Of a stretch of DNA of 64,000 nucleotides, positions 62,401-64,000 are shown piece after piece; the first letter of the stretch is position 1, and each line of letters starts with the position of its first letter. Made by a program: the position numbers and the translations under genes. Source of the DNA: Druceiella hillmani (lineage: Eukaryota > Arthropoda > Insecta > Lepidoptera > Hepialidae); the NCBI GenBank assembly GCA_039881145.1, contig JAYKKI010000006.1, positions 21,636,501 to 21,700,500 on the forward strand, read 5' to 3'. Under the pieces are notes generated by a model, which saw only the letters and a list, made by a program, of their open reading frames with translations, ran no database searches and was not told the DNA's origin.

Positions 62401-63461
62401 GTACCACACTAAATTCGCAACTATTACTAGTATGCACCCACACTAGTGCGATGACGTTACAAGCTAAATAAGTACTACACAACTAATACACAAAGTCATG
62501 CTCTATCCGTTGACTATTTTTACTGCATTATTAGTCTCGTAGTTATTGATCATAGCGATTGAATCTGACGATACCTTATAATACGAGGATATTCAACCGG
62601 CTATCATTGTACTTAATAAGTGAAAAGACATTTTCAAAACAAGAATTTCAACTTAAAGTGAGTACAAGGAAAGTCCATGCAAAGTAAGGGTAGTAACTGA
62701 GAGCTTAATACTTGCCAATTATGTTTTGCCCATAGGTAAAAATAAATAATTACAGAAATAATCAATAATGACAATAATTACAGAAGTAAATATATGTTTA
62801 CTTTATGACATTGACGAAATAGGCGAATGAAAGTGATTCAAAAGAAAAATAGTTTGTTTATTCATAATACTGGATAATATTTCCACGTGTGACCAAATCG
62901 AAGGACACGCAAATCTTGGAACTAGAGTTTCTCGTTTCGAGTGTTGCATTAAAGTTTCAGTACACATATTATTTTCGAAGAATTGTAGGATTTGAGCAGT
63001 TACGATTATATTGAATTCTAGAAATACACCTTGGAAGACCTTGTCCTCTTTAATATAACTGGTTGGAATTACGAGGCATAAAATAATTGTTTTTGTTCCG
63101 AATATTGATTTCGAATCCAGGATGCAAGTTAGACTTATATTTAATAATTTATTTTGAAATGTTCATTGTTAAATGAAAACAAAGCAAAGATCAATCTTTA
63201 TCAAAAGAAGTCAACATCACTCATTAAGAATAATCCAGCGATTATGAGAAAGAATGTTTATTGAGGTAAATTTTCCTCACCAAATTGAAGGGAATATTAA
63301 GTATAAACATTAATAAGGTCAATTTACTAAATGCTTTACTATTAATTTAGTTAATTAGCTGACAGTTTAATCGAATCTGGGACAATTACTGTCAATTCGC
63401 TCCGCTTGTTTTGATTATAGTGTAGATTCCATTAAGATAGAAACTGTGTGGATGAACATTG

Positions 63462-63473
63462 CGTGACGTCACG
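63462..63473. promoter_or_regulatory. CRE-like 12-bp palindrome CGTGACGTCACG
   Basis: Perfect palindrome containing TGACGTCA, the CREB/ATF consensus, followed within about 50 bp by 'ttgacgtgata' and 'aacgtgactt'. The paralogous place in A3 has 'ttgacgtgacg' (54,158-54,168). The site is evident, but its function is speculative because no gene is nearby. Confidence 0.35.
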
Positions 63474-64000
63474 TTATAATATTATGTTGACGTGATAATA
63501 TTTCGTAACGTGACTTGTTACCTAGAAGATGCATGAATCACTTGGATATTCGATTGTAAAATATATGATATTGTTCACTCGCATCGCAGTCCTTTGCACG
63601 AAATATATCGTATTACGTATGTAACAAAATAAATAAATATTTTTAAAAAGTTATATCACTGGTTGTAATATATTTTAATCTCAAATTTTAAGTTCTTTTG
63701 GTACTAATAAATAAAATGGATAAACATGGTTTAGTATATATATGAAAAAGAGTACAAATATATATTTATCTGCATTTTTATATATAGGCATACATATCTA
63801 TGTGTGTTTGTATGCATATGCATAAATGTGATTGTATTTTAGTGTAAATTAGAAACACTTTATAGAATTATATAAAAAAAAATTAATTCGATTTATAGGG
63901 CAATTACTTAATAGGGTGAGCGTTTCCTGGATTTAGAGGTGGAATATTGACCCGATATCTAACCAAACCCACTATTTACTCAGTATCCGCCAATTAAGAT

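Larger units (their letters stand above)
58280..63990. repeat. Segmental duplication copy B3
   Basis: Parallels B1 over its whole length. 58.28-58.50 matches 24.86-25.14; 58.48-58.86 matches 25.14-25.56; 59.04-59.20 matches 25.77-25.94; 59.57-59.86 matches 26.53-26.76; 60.76-60.98 matches 27.70-27.96; 61.21-61.33 matches 28.19-28.30; 62.66-62.76 matches 28.88-28.95; 63.0-63.14 matches 29.46-29.58; and 63.34-63.48 matches 29.79-29.88 kb. It lacks the foldback element and the Helitron present in B1, so it preserves both empty sites. No gene is recognised. The short frames at 60,355-60,546 and 61,843-62,065 are unsupported. Confidence 0.82.

Overview
This is an A+T-rich, gene-poor piece of a eukaryotic nuclear genome. 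It is probably from an invertebrate and most likely an arthropod. That rests on the transposon mix: two PIF1/Rep-type Helitrons with CTAG|T ends, a hAT element of the ZBED5-like group, a Jockey-type reverse transcriptase scrap, an IS630/mariner-like transposase scrap, RTE-like tails, and long (TA)n and (CA)n microsatellites. I found no intact protein-coding gene, no rRNA or tRNA and no CRISPR. Nearly all longer open frames are chance frames in A+T-rich DNA, minisatellite frames, or pieces of broken transposon genes.

The main large-scale structure is an old, diverged family of segmental duplications. The same ordered set of noncoding blocks recurs in direct orientation at about 7.85-16.87 kb plus 23.16-24.5 kb (copy A1), 24.86-29.88 kb (B1), 31.16-35.3 kb (B2), 39.5-46.4 kb (A2), 47.7-54.36 kb (A3) and 58.28-63.99 kb (B3). 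Transposons inserted later into single copies, so the paralogous copies show most of the pre-insertion sites.

Layout: 0-6.3 kb is unrecognised A+T-rich DNA with a (TA)n tract. A GC-rich island with a CCAAT box lies at 6.34-6.54 kb. A pyrimidine-rich ~44-bp minisatellite fills 6.7-7.64 kb. Copy A1 follows, split by a hAT element (10.01-12.39 kb) that itself carries a long-inverted-repeat foldback element. A decayed autonomous Helitron lies at about 16.88-21.47 kb. Copies B1 and B2 follow, with a second, internally deleted Helitron between them (29.88-31.14 kb). Retroelement debris lies at 35.3-39.4 kb. Copies A2 and A3 follow, then an IS630/mariner fragment (57.3-57.5 kb) and copy B3.

The most striking local feature is at 17,001-17,190, inside the upstream part of the first Helitron. 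Nineteen consecutive 10-bp units fit the heat-shock-element pattern GAAnnTTCnn with no indel. A TATA box and a TCAG initiator follow at promoter spacing, and then the Helitron coding remnant. It looks like a heat-shock promoter carried by a Helitron.
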